Assembly: GCF_038049935.1 (NCBI RefSeq)
Contig: NZ_CP145886.1
Location: forward strand, 1,868,501 to 1,932,500
Reading direction: 5' to 3'
DNA length: 64,000 nucleotides
Origin: Rossellomorea sp. y25
Lineage (GTDB): Bacteria > Bacillota > Bacilli > Bacillales > Bacillaceae_B
Shown here: piece after piece, positions 35,118 to 44,770 of the stretch
Layout: every line of letters begins with the position of its first letter
Position numbering within the stretch: the stretch's first letter is position 1
Position numbers and translations under genes: made by a program
Notes under the pieces: generated by a model
Seen by the model: only the letters and a program-made list of their open reading frames with translations
Database searches by the model: none
What the model was told of the DNA's origin: nothing

Positions 35118-35954
35118 GTGTCGAAGGAGCCTTTTAAAAGAGAAACAGAATCTTATTATTTTATAGATACATGGAAGAAAGAGAATCCAAGGCTAGTTGC
35201 AGGGATCACGACAAGGTCGGGAGGTGTCAGTACCGGACCATTTCACTCTTTCAATATGGGGTTGCACGTTGAAGACGATGAATCCTCGGTGATTGGTAAT
35301 CGTCAAATACTTGCTTCCAGTTTAATTATGCCTGTTGAATCATGGGTAGCTGCTGAACAAACCCATGGAAATAATATTCATACAGTAGGAAAAGTAGACA
35401 AGGGAAAAGGCGCAGAGTACTATCATACCAGCATTAAAGATACCGATGGCTTTATCACATGTAATGAGAATATTCTTTTAACCATGTGCTATGCAGATTG
35501 TGTTCCGCTATATTTCCTGGACAGAGAATCGGGTACTATCGGATTGGCTCATGCCGGATGGAAGGGTACAGTTTTAGAAATCGGGCCCAAAATGGTCGGT
35601 GCTTTTATGGAACAAGGGGCCTCCAAGTCTTCTCTAGAGGTTGTTATCGGGCCATCCATATGTGAAAATTGTTATGTAGTTGATGACTATGTGATTGATA
35701 AAGTGAAAAAAACACTAGAAGATGAAAACAACTTACCCTATAATTTAAAGGAAGAGGGACAATATTACCTCAATTTAAAGAAGTTGAATGAACAGCTTTT
35801 AGTACAAACTGGTTTAAATGCTGAACAGATCCACACTTCTAGTTATTGTTCATCCTGTCACAATGAGTTTTTCTCCTACAGAAGAGATGGTGGGAAAACA
35901 GGAAGAATCATGAGCTTTATTGGCTGGAAGGAGAAAGAAGATGAAAGTATCTGA
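35118..35954 (+). CDS. ylmD: Laccase-domain purine nucleoside phosphorylase / PgeF-like protein YlmD
   Basis: 278 residues of the YfiH family. Metal-site residues are seen in order: His in EQTHGNNIHTV, Cys in CYADCVPLYF and His in LAHAGWKGTVLE. Members act as zinc-dependent purine nucleoside phosphorylase/adenosine deaminase; E. coli PgeF also prevents mis-incorporation into peptidoglycan precursors. GTG 35118 follows GAAGGAG. The C-terminus overlaps the ylmE start by 14 bases. Confidence 0.88.
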   Translation: MSKEPFKRETESYYFIDTWKKENPRLVAGITTRSGGVSTGPFHSFNMGLHVEDDESSVIGNRQILASSLIMPVESWVAAEQTHGNNIHTVGKVDKGKGAEYYHTSIKDTDGFITCNENILLTMCYADCVPLYFLDRESGTIGLAHAGWKGTVLEIGPKMVGAFMEQGASKSSLEVVIGPSICENCYVVDDYVIDKVKKTLEDENNLPYNLKEEGQYYLNLKKLNEQLLVQTGLNAEQIHTSSYCSSCHNEFFSYRRDGGKTGRIMSFIGWKEKEDESI

Positions 35955-36615
35955 AAAATTCAGAATCATCCAAGGAAATATTGAAAATGCATGTAAGAGC
36001 AGTAGAAGAAACCCTGAAGACGTACATGTTGTTGCGGTCACTAAATACGTTTCAATTGAGAGGGCAGAAGAAGCGGTTGAAGCCGGCCTTATTCACTTAG
36101 GGGAAAATCGTGACGAAGGACTGCTCTCCAAGTGGGAAGTTCTACAGGACAAACCCCAGTGGCATTTCATTGGATCTCTGCAAACTAGAAAAGTAAAAAA
36201 CATCATTGATAAAGTATCATACATACATTCTCTGGATCGTCTGTCATTAGCCAAAGAAATTCATAAAAGAGCGGACAAGCCTGTGTCTTGTTTTGTTCAA
36301 GTGAATGTTTCGGGAGAAGACTCGAAACATGGGTTATCTCCTCAAGAAGTAAAAGAATTTATTGGGAGTTTAAAAGACCTCACAAATATTAAAGTCGTAG
36401 GATTAATGACGATGGCTCCACATACGGACGATGAACCATTCTTACGGACATGTTTTAAACAGTTGAAAACAATCCAGGAAGAAATCAAAGCATTAAACCT
36501 TCCATACGCCCCTTGTAAAGAATTATCAATGGGGATGAGCAATGATTACATGATTGCAATCGAAGAAGGGGCTACGTTTATTCGTATTGGAACTGCATTA
36601 GTTGGAAATGACTGA
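35941..36615 (+). CDS. ylmE: YggS/PLPBP-family pyridoxal-phosphate homeostasis protein YlmE
   Basis: 224 residues of an alanine-racemase-like TIM barrel without the C-terminal domain. Lys35 in VAVTKYV should hold pyridoxal phosphate; HLGENRDEG, the QWHFIGSLQTRKVK stretch and SMGMSNDYMIAIEEGAT are family marks. Members balance PLP and amino-acid pools. ATG 35941 follows GAAGGAGAAAG within ylmD. sepF is 16 bases downstream. Confidence 0.92.
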   Translation: MKVSEKFRIIQGNIENACKSSRRNPEDVHVVAVTKYVSIERAEEAVEAGLIHLGENRDEGLLSKWEVLQDKPQWHFIGSLQTRKVKNIIDKVSYIHSLDRLSLAKEIHKRADKPVSCFVQVNVSGEDSKHGLSPQEVKEFIGSLKDLTNIKVVGLMTMAPHTDDEPFLRTCFKQLKTIQEEIKALNLPYAPCKELSMGMSNDYMIAIEEGATFIRIGTALVGND

Positions 36616-36631
36616 GAGGGGATGAATACAA

Positions 36632-37075
36632 ATGGGTATCAAGTCGAAGTTTAAAACGTTCTTTTTGTTAGATGAAGATGAATATGATTATGAAGAAGAA
36701 AAGTTTGAAGAAGAATACGAGGAGAAGAAGCCCATGAAGTCGCAGCCTTCAAATTCGAAACAAAATGTTGTCAGTCTTCAAAGTGTTCAAAAGTCCTCTA
36801 AGATGATTCTTGTTGAACCAAGAGTATACGCCGAAGCTCAAGAGATTGCTGATCACTTGAAAAACCGGCGCTCTGTACTTGTTAACTTACAACGAATTCA
36901 GCATGATCAAGCGAAACGCATTGTCGATTTTTTAAGTGGAACTGTTTACGCGATTGGCGGCGACATTCAGCGTGTTGGAGATAATATTTTTCTTTGTACG
37001 CCTGATAATGTTGAAGTAAGTGGAAATATCTCAGAATTCTTAAAAGAGGAAGATCTATCAGATTCGAGGTGGTAA
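36632..37075 (+). CDS. sepF: Cell division protein SepF
   Basis: 147 residues: a membrane-binding amphipathic N-terminus ([16 protein letters not shown]), an acidic Glu/Tyr-rich linker (about 16-45) and the C-terminal SepF domain (about 55-140) with [20 protein letters not shown] and [19 protein letters not shown]. SepF polymers bundle FtsZ and tether it to the membrane, overlapping with FtsA. ATG 36632 is behind GAGGGGATG. Confidence 0.95.
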   Translation: MGIKSKFKTFFLLDEDEYDYEEEKFEEEYEEKKPMKSQPSNSKQNVVSLQSVQKSSKMILVEPRVYAEAQEIADHLKNRRSVLVNLQRIQHDQAKRIVDFLSGTVYAIGGDIQRVGDNIFLCTPDNVEVSGNISEFLKEEDLSDSRW

Positions 37076-37083
37076 TGTAAACT

Positions 37084-37347
37084 ATGGTGTTGCTTTATGA
37101 GATTTTATCGAACCTTATTCAAATTTACTCCTGGGCTTTAATCATTTATATATTAATGTCCTGGTTTCCAAATGCAAGGGAGACGGCGATTGGGCAGTTC
37201 TTAGCAAGAATATGCGAACCGTATTTAGAACCGTTTAGACGTTTTGTTCCTTCAATCGGGATGATTGATATTTCACCAATCGTGGCGTTCATTGTGTTGA
37301 ACTTAGCACAATCTGGGTTATACCAATTATTTAGATGGCTTCTTTAA
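37084..37347 (+). CDS. ylmG: YggT-family membrane protein YlmG
   Basis: 87 residues with two membrane helices (about 5-25 and 62-84) joined by the YggT signature [20 protein letters not shown] and [13 protein letters not shown]. YggT proteins are linked to envelope organisation, but the molecular role is unknown. The start lies 8 bases after sepF, with GAGGTGG as ribosome site. A small terminator follows. Confidence 0.9.
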   Translation: MVLLYEILSNLIQIYSWALIIYILMSWFPNARETAIGQFLARICEPYLEPFRRFVPSIGMIDISPIVAFIVLNLAQSGLYQLFRWLL

Positions 37348-37380
37348 TTGAGAAGCAGGAGATCATATATCCTTTAAAGA

Positions 37381-37412
37381 ACTGAAACGTATTGAACAGT
37401 TTCAGTTTTTTT
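37381..37412 (+). terminator. Terminator between ylmG and ylmH
   Basis: ACTGAAAC / GTTTCAGT with a 10-base loop followed by TTTTTT. The short stem may allow readthrough into ylmH, 30 bases further. Confidence 0.75.
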
Positions 37413-37443
37413 ATTTTGGGTAAATCACAGAGGAGGTGAGCGT

Positions 37444-38214
37444 TTGTCTTCAATTCATCAACATTTCAGACCGGATGAGAAAGAGTTTGTGGATGCTGTA
37501 TTGGAATGGAAACTGGCAGTGGAAAACCAATATTCAGCCAAACGAACAGACTTTTTGGATCCGAGACAACAGTATATTGTCGAGTCAATCATCGGAAACA
37601 ACGATGAAATTCTCCTCTCATTCTATCCTGAGAATACAGAGAGGAAGAGAGCGTTATTGTATCCTTCTTATTTTCAGCCTGAAGAAGAAGATTTTGGAAT
37701 TAGGCTATTTGAAATACAGTACCCGTCCAAGTTTGTTACAATAGAACATAGACAGGTATTAGGGTCTCTTATGTCATTAGGCTTGAAACGTGAAAAATTC
37801 GGGGATATTTTAGCAGTGGACGATACCATTCAACTCATGCTTGCTGATGAGATTTCTGAATACGTTCGAATGGAACTCACACAAATAGGGAAGGCAAAGA
37901 TATCCTTGAAGGATATTCCTTTGAAGGATCGAATCGTGAGTAAGGAAGAATGGCTCGAAAAAGTGACTACTGTAAGTTCCCTGCGGTTAGATGTTGTTCT
38001 TGCAGCAGTTTATAATGATTCCCGCCAAAAAGCTCAAAGCTTAATCAAGAGTAATCATGTAAAAGTTAATTGGAAAACAGTCGAAAATGCCTCTTTTGAA
38101 GTCGAAGCCGGCGATGTACTTTCAGCAAGAGGATACGGAAGAAGTAAGTTATTGTCCATTGAAGGAAGAACAAAACGGGAGAAATGGCGAATTTCTGTCG
38201 GAATACTGAAATAA
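37444..38214 (+). CDS. ylmH: S4-domain RNA-binding protein YlmH
   Basis: 256 residues. The C-terminal S4 domain (about 175-245) is clear: SSLRLDVVLAAVYNDSRQKA and LIKSNHVKVNWKTVE. B. subtilis YlmH rescues stalled ribosomes alongside RqcH, whose gene lies at 55907-57610 in this window. TTG 37444 is behind AGAGGAGGTGAGC. It is transcribed in the direction of divIVA. Confidence 0.9.
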   Translation: MSSIHQHFRPDEKEFVDAVLEWKLAVENQYSAKRTDFLDPRQQYIVESIIGNNDEILLSFYPENTERKRALLYPSYFQPEEEDFGIRLFEIQYPSKFVTIEHRQVLGSLMSLGLKREKFGDILAVDDTIQLMLADEISEYVRMELTQIGKAKISLKDIPLKDRIVSKEEWLEKVTTVSSLRLDVVLAAVYNDSRQKAQSLIKSNHVKVNWKTVENASFEVEAGDVLSARGYGRSKLLSIEGRTKREKWRISVGILK

Positions 38215-38246
38215 TTTAAGAAAAATAAAGGAATACTCCCACATAC

Positions 38247-38267
38247 TGTCGAAATTTTAGTTATAAT
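38247..38267 (+). promoter_or_regulatory. divIVA -10 element with an adjacent Spo0A-type box
   Basis: TATAAT (38262-38267) lies 36 bases before the divIVA start; the -35 region (CCACAT) is poor. A perfect TGTCGAA (38247-38253) sits between them. A 7-mer can occur by chance several times in 64 kb, so Spo0A binding is tentative. Confidence 0.45.
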
Positions 38268-38303
38268 AAATATGTAATTCACCAAGTACTGGAGGTGGCT
38301 CCC

Positions 38304-38819
38304 ATGCCTTTAACGCCATTAGACATACATAACAAAGAATTTAGTCGTGGCTTTCGTGGTTATGATGAGGATGAGGTTAATGAATTTTTAGATCAAATTA
38401 TTAAAGATTATGAAATTCTTATCCGTGAGAAGAAAGAAACCGAAGAACGTTTAAACTCCTTGAATGAACGTTTAGGTCATTTTACAAGCATCGAGGAAAC
38501 ATTAAACAAGTCAATCGTCATTGCTCAAGAAGCAGGGGAAGAAGTTAAGCGTAATGCAATGAAAGAATCGAAGCTGATCATTAAGGAAGCCGAGAAGAAT
38601 GCTGATCGCATCGTTAACGAATCATTATCCAAAGCCCGTAAGATTGCCATTGAAATTGAAGAACTAAAGAAGCAATCAAAGGTGTTCCGAACTCGTTTCA
38701 AGATGTTAATTGAAGCCCAACTTGATTTACTTGATACAAATGACTGGGATCAATTAATGGAATTCGATTTGGATGCAACAGATTTAAAAACTTTAAAAGA
38801 AGAAGAGACATTGTCTTGA
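38304..38819 (+). CDS. divIVA: Cell pole and septum-site protein DivIVA
   Basis: 171 residues from ATG 38304, behind GGAGGTGG. The N-terminal lipid-binding domain (TPLDIHNKEFSRGFRGYDED) holds Phe17 and Arg18, the membrane-inserting pair of B. subtilis DivIVA. The rest is a long coiled coil (about 30-150). It marks curved membrane, recruits MinJ and, during sporulation, chromosome-anchoring factors. The next promoter overlaps its stop codon. Confidence 0.96.
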   Translation: MPLTPLDIHNKEFSRGFRGYDEDEVNEFLDQIIKDYEILIREKKETEERLNSLNERLGHFTSIEETLNKSIVIAQEAGEEVKRNAMKESKLIIKEAEKNADRIVNESLSKARKIAIEIEELKKQSKVFRTRFKMLIEAQLDLLDTNDWDQLMEFDLDATDLKTLKEEETLS

Positions 38820-38845
38820 CGAAAAGAGCAATACTTTCATATAAT
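38816..38845 (+). promoter_or_regulatory. Sigma-A promoter of ileS
   Basis: TTGACG (38816-38821), 18 bases, TATAAT (38840-38845). The -35 contains the divIVA stop codon TGA. Confidence 0.8.
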
Positions 38846-38869
38846 TGAACAACAATCTAAATTGCCATA

Positions 38870-39130
38870 ATGAAGGCTAAGACAGGGACAGTACGTTTCT
38901 TATGATCATTCCTTTCTAGCGAGTCGGGGACGGTGAAAGCCCGACAAGGAACAAAGGTACGGAAGATCACCCTAGAGCTCTACTCATGAAATTCACTTCT
39001 GAAGAGTAATGAATAGCGTCTTGATCACGTTACGAATCAAAACGAGTGAAGGTCGGTTTCGATCTTTATGAGGGTGGTACCGCGGGAAAAGTTTTCTCGT
39101 CCCTTTCCAGGGATGAGAAAGCTTTTTTTT
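38870..39130 (+). ncRNA. T-box leader riboswitch of ileS
   Basis: The conserved T-box AGGGTGGTACCGCG is at 39071-39084, followed by a terminator stem GTTTTCTCGTCCC / GGGATGAGAAAGC and eight T. The 5' part has the stem-I start GGCTAAGACAGGGACAGTA. A likely specifier is ATC at 38966-38968 (followed by ACC), matching isoleucine and the gene downstream. Uncharged tRNA-Ile should pair at the specifier and the T-box, favour the antiterminator and allow ileS expression. Confidence 0.95.
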
Positions 39131-39213
39131 GTTTCTAAAAGGGATAGCCTGATTAAGAATTGCAGGTTTTAGAAAAGATGGCAATTAAGAGAAACGTTTA
39201 GGAGGAAGATTTC

Positions 39214-41985
39214 ATGGAGTATAAAGATACATTATTGATGCCCGAAACGGAATTTCCGATGAGAGGCAATTTACCGAAACGCGAACCGGATACGCAGAAA
39301 AAATGGGAAGAAATGAATATTTACCAAAAAGTGCAGGAGAGAACGAGTGATCGTCCATTATTTGTTCTTCACGATGGACCACCGTACGCGAATGGAAACA
39401 TTCATATGGGTCATGCATTAAATAAAATCCTTAAAGACTTTATCGTTCGCTATAAATCCATGAGCGGGTTTCATGCACCGTATGTTCCAGGCTGGGACAC
39501 CCATGGCTTACCGATTGAGCAGGCGTTAACGAACAAAGGCGTGAAACGTAAAGAAATGACTATCGCTGAGTTCCGTAAATTGTGTGAGGAATATGCATAT
39601 GAGCAGGTTGACAATCAACGCATTCAGTTCAAACAATTAGGGGTGCGCGGGGATTGGGATAATCCATATATTACATTAAAGCCTGAATATGAAGCTCAAC
39701 AGATTAAAGTGTTTGGTGATATGGCGAAGAAAGGCTATATCTACAAAGGTAAAAAACCAGTGTATTGGTCTCCATCAAGTGAATCCGCTCTTGCAGAAGC
39801 AGAGATTGAATATCAGGATAAGCGTTCTCCTTCCATCTATGTCGGTTTTGCCGTTACAGAAGGAAAGGGAGTTCTTGAAGAAGGGACTCAATTAGTCATC
39901 TGGACGACAACACCTTGGACGATTCCTGCTAACCTGGGAATTGCCGTGCACGAAGATCTAAGTTATGTCGTAGTAAATGTGAAAGAAAGCAGCTATGTAG
40001 TAGCTGAAGATTTATTAGAAGAAGTAGCGAAGAATCTGGAATGGGAAGATTACTCTGTATCCCAAAAGGTTAAAGGTGCAGAGCTTGAGCATATCGTGGC
40101 AAAACATCCATTATATGATCGGGATTCACTTGTTGTCCTAGGGGAGCATGTCACTACTGATTCTGGTACTGGATGTGTTCATACCGCTCCAGGACACGGG
40201 GAAGATGACTTCCTGGTAGGAAAGAAATATGGTTTGGATGTGTTATGCCCGGTTGACGATAAAGGCGTTATGACATCTGAAGCACCTGGATTCGAAGGTT
40301 TATTCTACGATAAAGCCAATAAACCGATTACAGAAAAGCTACAGGAAACAGGAGCATTATTAAAGCTTAACTTTATCACTCACTCCTATCCACATGATTG
40401 GCGTACGAAAAAGCCTGTTATCTTTAGAGCGACGGCACAATGGTTTGCGTCAATCGATAAATTCCGTAAAGAACTGCTGGAAGCTGTCAATGAAACGAAA
40501 TGGGTACCTGCTTGGGGGGAGACACGCCTTTACAATATGGTTAGAGACCGTGGAGACTGGTGTATTTCAAGACAACGTGCATGGGGAGTGCCTATCCCGG
40601 TATTTTATGCTGAAAATGGCCAGGAAATCATTACAGATGAAACAATCGACCATGTATCGAAGCTCTTCCGTGAACATGGATCAAACATCTGGTTTGAAAA
40701 AGAAGCGAAGGATCTTCTACCTGAAGGATTCAGCCATGAAGGAAGTCCGAATGGGAAGTTCACAAAAGAACAGGATATCATGGACGTCTGGTTTGATTCA
40801 GGTTCCTCACATCAAGCGGTGCTTGAAGAAAGAGATGACCTCAAGCGTCCTGCAGACCTTTATTTAGAGGGATCTGACCAATATCGCGGATGGTTTAACT
40901 CTTCTTTGACTACAAGTGTAGCAGTGACGGGTAAAGCTCCATATAAAGGCGTGTTAAGTCATGGATTTGCTCTTGATGGTGACGGAAGAAAAATGAGTAA
41001 ATCATTAGGGAACGTAGTCGTTCCTGAAAAAGTGATGAAGCAGCTTGGAGCCGATATCCTTCGTCTGTGGGTTGCATCGGTTGATTATCAAGCAGATGTA
41101 CGTGTATCGGATCCAATCTTGAAGCAAGTGGCTGAAGTGTATCGTAAAATCCGTAATACGTACCGTTTCTTATTGGGAAATCTTTCCGACTTTGATCCAA
41201 GTACCAATGCGGTATCCTTCGATCAATTAAGAGAAGTGGATCAATTCATGCTTGTAAAGCTTAATGATCTTGTGAAAAATGTGAGAAATTCATACGACAA
41301 ATATGAATTTGCAAGCATCTATCACGCTGTAAATAATTTTTGTACGCTTGATTTAAGTTCATTCTATTTAGATTTTGCGAAGGATGTTCTATATATCGAG
41401 TCAGAAAATCATGAAGAGCGTCGAGCCATTCAAACTGTGTTATATGAATCCCTGATTGCGCTTACGAAACTGATGTCTCCAATCCTGTCTCATACAGCTG
41501 ATGAAGTGTGGGCTCATATCCCTGGAGTAGAGGGAGAGAGTGTTCAACTAACAGATATGCCTGAAGTGCAAGAGGTAAGAAATGCTGATGAGTTGAAGAA
41601 GAAATGGAATGCTTTCCTTGAGTTAAGAGATGATGTTTTAAAGGCTCTTGAAGAAGCGCGTAATCAGAAGATGATTGGTAAATCATTAACGGCTAAAGTG
41701 ACCCTTTACGTAAATGATGAAACGAAAGCTTTACTAGGTTCAATTAAGGAAGACTTAAAACAATTATTCATCGTCTCCGCATTTGAAATCGGTGGAGCAG
41801 TGAACGAAGCACCAGAACATGCATTAAGTCTTGGTGAAATCAATATTGTCGTGGAAAAAGCGCAAGGTGAAACATGTGACCGCTGCTGGATTGTCACACC
41901 GACAGTCGGCAAGGATAAAGATCATCCTACTCTTTGCACAAGATGTGCATCAGTAGTGAAAGAAAGCTATTCACACCTGGCATAA
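39214..41985 (+). CDS. ileS: Isoleucyl-tRNA synthetase
   Basis: 923 residues, class Ia synthetase. HMGH at 64-67, KMSKS near residue 593, the CP1 editing domain (containing [13 protein letters not shown]) and the C-terminal zinc-binding CDRCW ... CTRC module are all present. The C-terminal zinc module marks the type of IleRS found in Bacilli, sensitive to mupirocin in most species; resistance status cannot be told here. ATG 39214 follows TTAGGAGGA. Controlled by the T-box upstream. Confidence 0.98.
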   Translation: MEYKDTLLMPETEFPMRGNLPKREPDTQKKWEEMNIYQKVQERTSDRPLFVLHDGPPYANGNIHMGHALNKILKDFIVRYKSMSGFHAPYVPGWDTHGLPIEQALTNKGVKRKEMTIAEFRKLCEEYAYEQVDNQRIQFKQLGVRGDWDNPYITLKPEYEAQQIKVFGDMAKKGYIYKGKKPVYWSPSSESALAEAEIEYQDKRSPSIYVGFAVTEGKGVLEEGTQLVIWTTTPWTIPANLGIAVHEDLSYVVVNVKESSYVVAEDLLEEVAKNLEWEDYSVSQKVKGAELEHIVAKHPLYDRDSLVVLGEHVTTDSGTGCVHTAPGHGEDDFLVGKKYGLDVLCPVDDKGVMTSEAPGFEGLFYDKANKPITEKLQETGALLKLNFITHSYPHDWRTKKPVIFRATAQWFASIDKFRKELLEAVNETKWVPAWGETRLYNMVRDRGDWCISRQRAWGVPIPVFYAENGQEIITDETIDHVSKLFREHGSNIWFEKEAKDLLPEGFSHEGSPNGKFTKEQDIMDVWFDSGSSHQAVLEERDDLKRPADLYLEGSDQYRGWFNSSLTTSVAVTGKAPYKGVLSHGFALDGDGRKMSKSLGNVVVPEKVMKQLGADILRLWVASVDYQADVRVSDPILKQVAEVYRKIRNTYRFLLGNLSDFDPSTNAVSFDQLREVDQFMLVKLNDLVKNVRNSYDKYEFASIYHAVNNFCTLDLSSFYLDFAKDVLYIESENHEERRAIQTVLYESLIALTKLMSPILSHTADEVWAHIPGVEGESVQLTDMPEVQEVRNADELKKKWNAFLELRDDVLKALEEARNQKMIGKSLTAKVTLYVNDETKALLGSIKEDLKQLFIVSAFEIGGAVNEAPEHALSLGEINIVVEKAQGETCDRCWIVTPTVGKDKDHPTLCTRCASVVKESYSHLA

Positions 41986-41989
41986 TTTA

Positions 41990-42027
41990 AAAAGGCTGAC
42001 TCACACTCAATGTGAGTCAGTCTTTTT
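41990..42027 (+). terminator. Terminator of ileS
   Basis: 15-bp stem AAAGGCTGACTCACA / TGTGAGTCAGTCTTT (one G-U pair) with a 5-base loop and a T run. Confidence 0.92.
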
Positions 42028-42121
42028 TCGTCCAGACAGCCTTTCTAATTCCAAAATTGCTATATCTTGCAACACAATTTTTAGGTCTGTTTCCCCCATA
42101 CTATAAATGGAGGGATCAAAG

Positions 42122-42403
42122 ATGACATATGACCGATACACATCCATTGTTCAAGAACTGACCACATCCTTGAAAGAGCTGGAGGCAAGTCAATCTCAAC
42201 ATCCTTTAATTCAGCAGTATATTGATGAAGAAATTACAGAAGTGAAACAAGCGTTAAATCGATTTAGAGATAATCAATATGGCTATTGTGAAATGAGCGG
42301 AGAAGAAATTCCCTATGATTTCATTAAGATGAACCCAACATGCACATCTCTGGAAGATGCATTGGAATGGAGACGATTTGGAAAAATCTCATCTTATTCC
42401 TAA
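42122..42403 (+). CDS. ylyA: DksA/TraR-like RNA polymerase-binding protein YlyA
   Basis: 93 residues from ATG 42122, behind GGAGGGA. An N-terminal helical hairpin (about 8-55) and a short C-terminal knuckle (YGYCEMSGEEIPYDFIKM, then PTCTSLEDALEWRR) resemble DksA/TraR, but two of the four zinc-binding cysteines are missing. B. subtilis YlyA binds RNA polymerase and modulates sigma-G-dependent germination genes; the location between ileS and lspA is the same. A CATACTA before the gene is too close to the ribosome site to be its -10. Confidence 0.82.
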   Translation: MTYDRYTSIVQELTTSLKELEASQSQHPLIQQYIDEEITEVKQALNRFRDNQYGYCEMSGEEIPYDFIKMNPTCTSLEDALEWRRFGKISSYS

Positions 42404-42463
42404 CAGCCACACTATAGGTTTTCGTCGTTCTCCTTAGTTTAAGTGTCTTTATTCTCCCTTTTA

Positions 42464-42472
42464 TGCTAAAAT
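42464..42472 (+). promoter_or_regulatory. Extended -10 promoter of lspA
   Basis: TGCTAAAAT is an extended -10 (TGnTAAAAT); the -35 at 17 bases (TGTCTT) is weak. It lies about 40 bases before the lspA start. Confidence 0.5.
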
Positions 42473-42512
42473 GCAAAGGTAATCATTTAAACGATGTTCG
42501 GAGGTTACCTTT

Positions 42513-43031
42513 GTGTATTATTATTTATTGGCTTTGGTTGTGATTGGACTCGATCAATTAACAAAATGGTTGGTTGTGAAACGAATGACAGAAGGAGAAA
42601 GTATAAAGATCATTGACAACGTCTTATATCTTACTTCTCATCGAAATCAAGGTGCAGCATGGGGAATACTTCAAGGGCAAATGTGGTTTTTTTACATTAT
42701 TACAGTAGTAGTGATTGTAGGTATCGTGTATTATATGCAAGTCCATGCGAAAGGGCATTCTTTATTCAGTTTAAGTTTAGCCTTTATGCTTGGTGGAGCT
42801 ATTGGAAACTTTATTGACCGTATCTTTCGAAAAGAAGTGGTTGATTTCTTAAATACATACATCTTTTCCTATGATTTTCCGATATTTAATATTGCAGATG
42901 CAGCATTAACCATTGGAGTGGCATTGTTACTAATTTACATGTATTTAGACGAACGAAAAGCAAAGAAGGAGAACAAAAATGGAAGTAATTCAGCACAACA
43001 TACAGCAGGAAGACCAGGGAGAACGAATTGA
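42513..43031 (+). CDS. lspA: Lipoprotein signal peptidase
   Basis: 172 residues with four membrane helices. The aspartyl catalytic pair is Asp102 (GNFIDRI) and Asp129 (NIADAAL), the same numbers as B. subtilis LspA; NQGAAWG and VVDFL are also conserved. It cleaves signal peptides from prolipoproteins. GTG 42513 follows CGGAGGTTA. The last 53 bases overlap rluD, giving a slightly long Lys/Asn-rich tail. Confidence 0.96.
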   Translation: MYYYLLALVVIGLDQLTKWLVVKRMTEGESIKIIDNVLYLTSHRNQGAAWGILQGQMWFFYIITVVVIVGIVYYMQVHAKGHSLFSLSLAFMLGGAIGNFIDRIFRKEVVDFLNTYIFSYDFPIFNIADAALTIGVALLLIYMYLDERKAKKENKNGSNSAQHTAGRPGRTN

Positions 43032-43890
43032 TAAAGTCGTAAGTCAGTTGAATAAGGAATGGTCCCGTTCACAGGTTCAACAATGGATAAAGGAAGGGCA
43101 TATTCAAGTGAATGGTGATGCAGTTAAACCCAACTTTAAATGTCCTCTAGATGCAGTCATCACGGTTTCAATCCCTCAACCGGAAGAGCTGGATGTAGAG
43201 CCGGAAGATCTTAACCTTGACATTGCATATGAAGATGGGGATGTCATCGTTGTAAATAAGCCGAAGGGAATGGTCGTTCACCCTGCACCTGGGCATTATT
43301 CAGGTACAATGGTGAACGGATTGATGTATCATTGTAAGGATCTATCAGGCATTAATGGAGTTCTAAGACCGGGGATCGTCCACCGTATAGATAAAGACAC
43401 TTCCGGCTTACTGATGGTGGCGAAAAATGACATGGCCCACGAGCATTTGGTAAATCAGCTTGTAGAAAAGTCCGTTACAAGAAAATATACAGCCATCGTA
43501 CATGGTCTTATTCCCCACGAATACGGCACCATTGATGCTCCAATCGGAAGAGACCCTAAAGATCGTCAGAGTATGGCTGTAGTGGATAACGGCAAACAAG
43601 CAGTTACTCATTTCAGAGTGCTTGATCGTTATAAAGATTTTACATTAGTTGAATGTGAATTGGAAACTGGGAGAACGCATCAAATCCGTGTGCATATGAA
43701 GTATATCGGCTTCCCCCTTGCCGGGGATCCTAAGTATGGACCAAGGAAAACACTGAGCATAGAGGGACAAGCTCTTCACGCAGGGGTTTTAGGGTTTGTT
43801 CATCCCAGAACAGAAGAATATATGGAATTTCACTCGGAGTTACCTTTAGAGTTCACTAAACTTGTGAAGCATCTTGAAAATAATCGTTGA
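42979..43890 (+). CDS. rluD: RluD-family 23S rRNA pseudouridine synthase
   Basis: 303 residues: an N-terminal S4 domain (about 15-62) and the RluA/RluD catalytic domain. Catalytic Asp138 is in [11 protein letters not shown]; the [14 protein letters not shown] strand and [12 protein letters not shown] follow. It should modify the helix 69 region of 23S rRNA, though exact sites in Bacillus are less certain. ATG 42979 is behind GAAGGAGA inside lspA, so the two are coupled. Equivalent to B. subtilis ylyB. Its stop codon is part of the pyr promoter. Confidence 0.93.
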   Translation: MEVIQHNIQQEDQGERIDKVVSQLNKEWSRSQVQQWIKEGHIQVNGDAVKPNFKCPLDAVITVSIPQPEELDVEPEDLNLDIAYEDGDVIVVNKPKGMVVHPAPGHYSGTMVNGLMYHCKDLSGINGVLRPGIVHRIDKDTSGLLMVAKNDMAHEHLVNQLVEKSVTRKYTAIVHGLIPHEYGTIDAPIGRDPKDRQSMAVVDNGKQAVTHFRVLDRYKDFTLVECELETGRTHQIRVHMKYIGFPLAGDPKYGPRKTLSIEGQALHAGVLGFVHPRTEEYMEFHSELPLEFTKLVKHLENNR

Positions 43891-43915
43891 CAAATTCCGA
43901 CTCGACCTTTATGAT
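43887..43915 (+). promoter_or_regulatory. Sigma-A promoter of the pyr operon
   Basis: TTGACA (43887-43892), 17 bases, TATGAT (43910-43915). The -35 includes the rluD stop codon. Transcription would start about 25 bases before the first PyrR-binding segment. Confidence 0.88.
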
Positions 43916-43943
43916 TTAGTTAATTGAATAAGTAACCTTTAAT

Positions 43944-44052
43944 ACGGTCCCGTGAGGCTGAGAAGGAGCATGTACGACCAAATCGTTTTGGCGTGCAATC
44001 AGATTACAACGATAAGTGTGCCCTCTCATCCCTACGGTGAGAGGGATTTTTT
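43944..44052 (+). promoter_or_regulatory. PyrR attenuator 1, before pyrR
   Basis: The PyrR-binding anti-antiterminator is at 43944-43966 (ACGGTCCCGTGAGGCTGAG core). The terminator is CCCTCTCA / TGAGAGGG (44021/44038) with a T run. UMP-bound PyrR should stabilise the first hairpin and permit termination. Confidence 0.9.
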
Positions 44053-44059
44053 ATTTTAA

Positions 44060-44623
<564 letters not shown>

Positions 44624-44640
44624 CGGAAGTCCTTTTAAGA

Positions 44641-44736
44641 GTGGTCCCGTGAGGCTGACAAAGGATGGGAATGAAGGTAATAATAGACCTTCTTGTACCC
44701 TCTTTGTGCCCTCTTTTGGACAAAGAGGGTTTTTTA
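44641..44736 (+). promoter_or_regulatory. PyrR attenuator 2, between pyrR and pyrP
   Basis: PyrR-binding segment GTGGTCCCGTGAGGCTGAC at 44641, then terminator CCCTCTTTG / CAAAGAGGG (44698/44721) and TTTTTTA. Confidence 0.92.
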
Positions 44737-44770
44737 TTGGGGAATTTGGGTATTAGAGGAGGAAAAATAA

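Noticed and set aside
37436..37744. 102-codon open frame overlapping ylmH
   Set aside because: Out-of-frame shadow of ylmH with no recognisable protein features.
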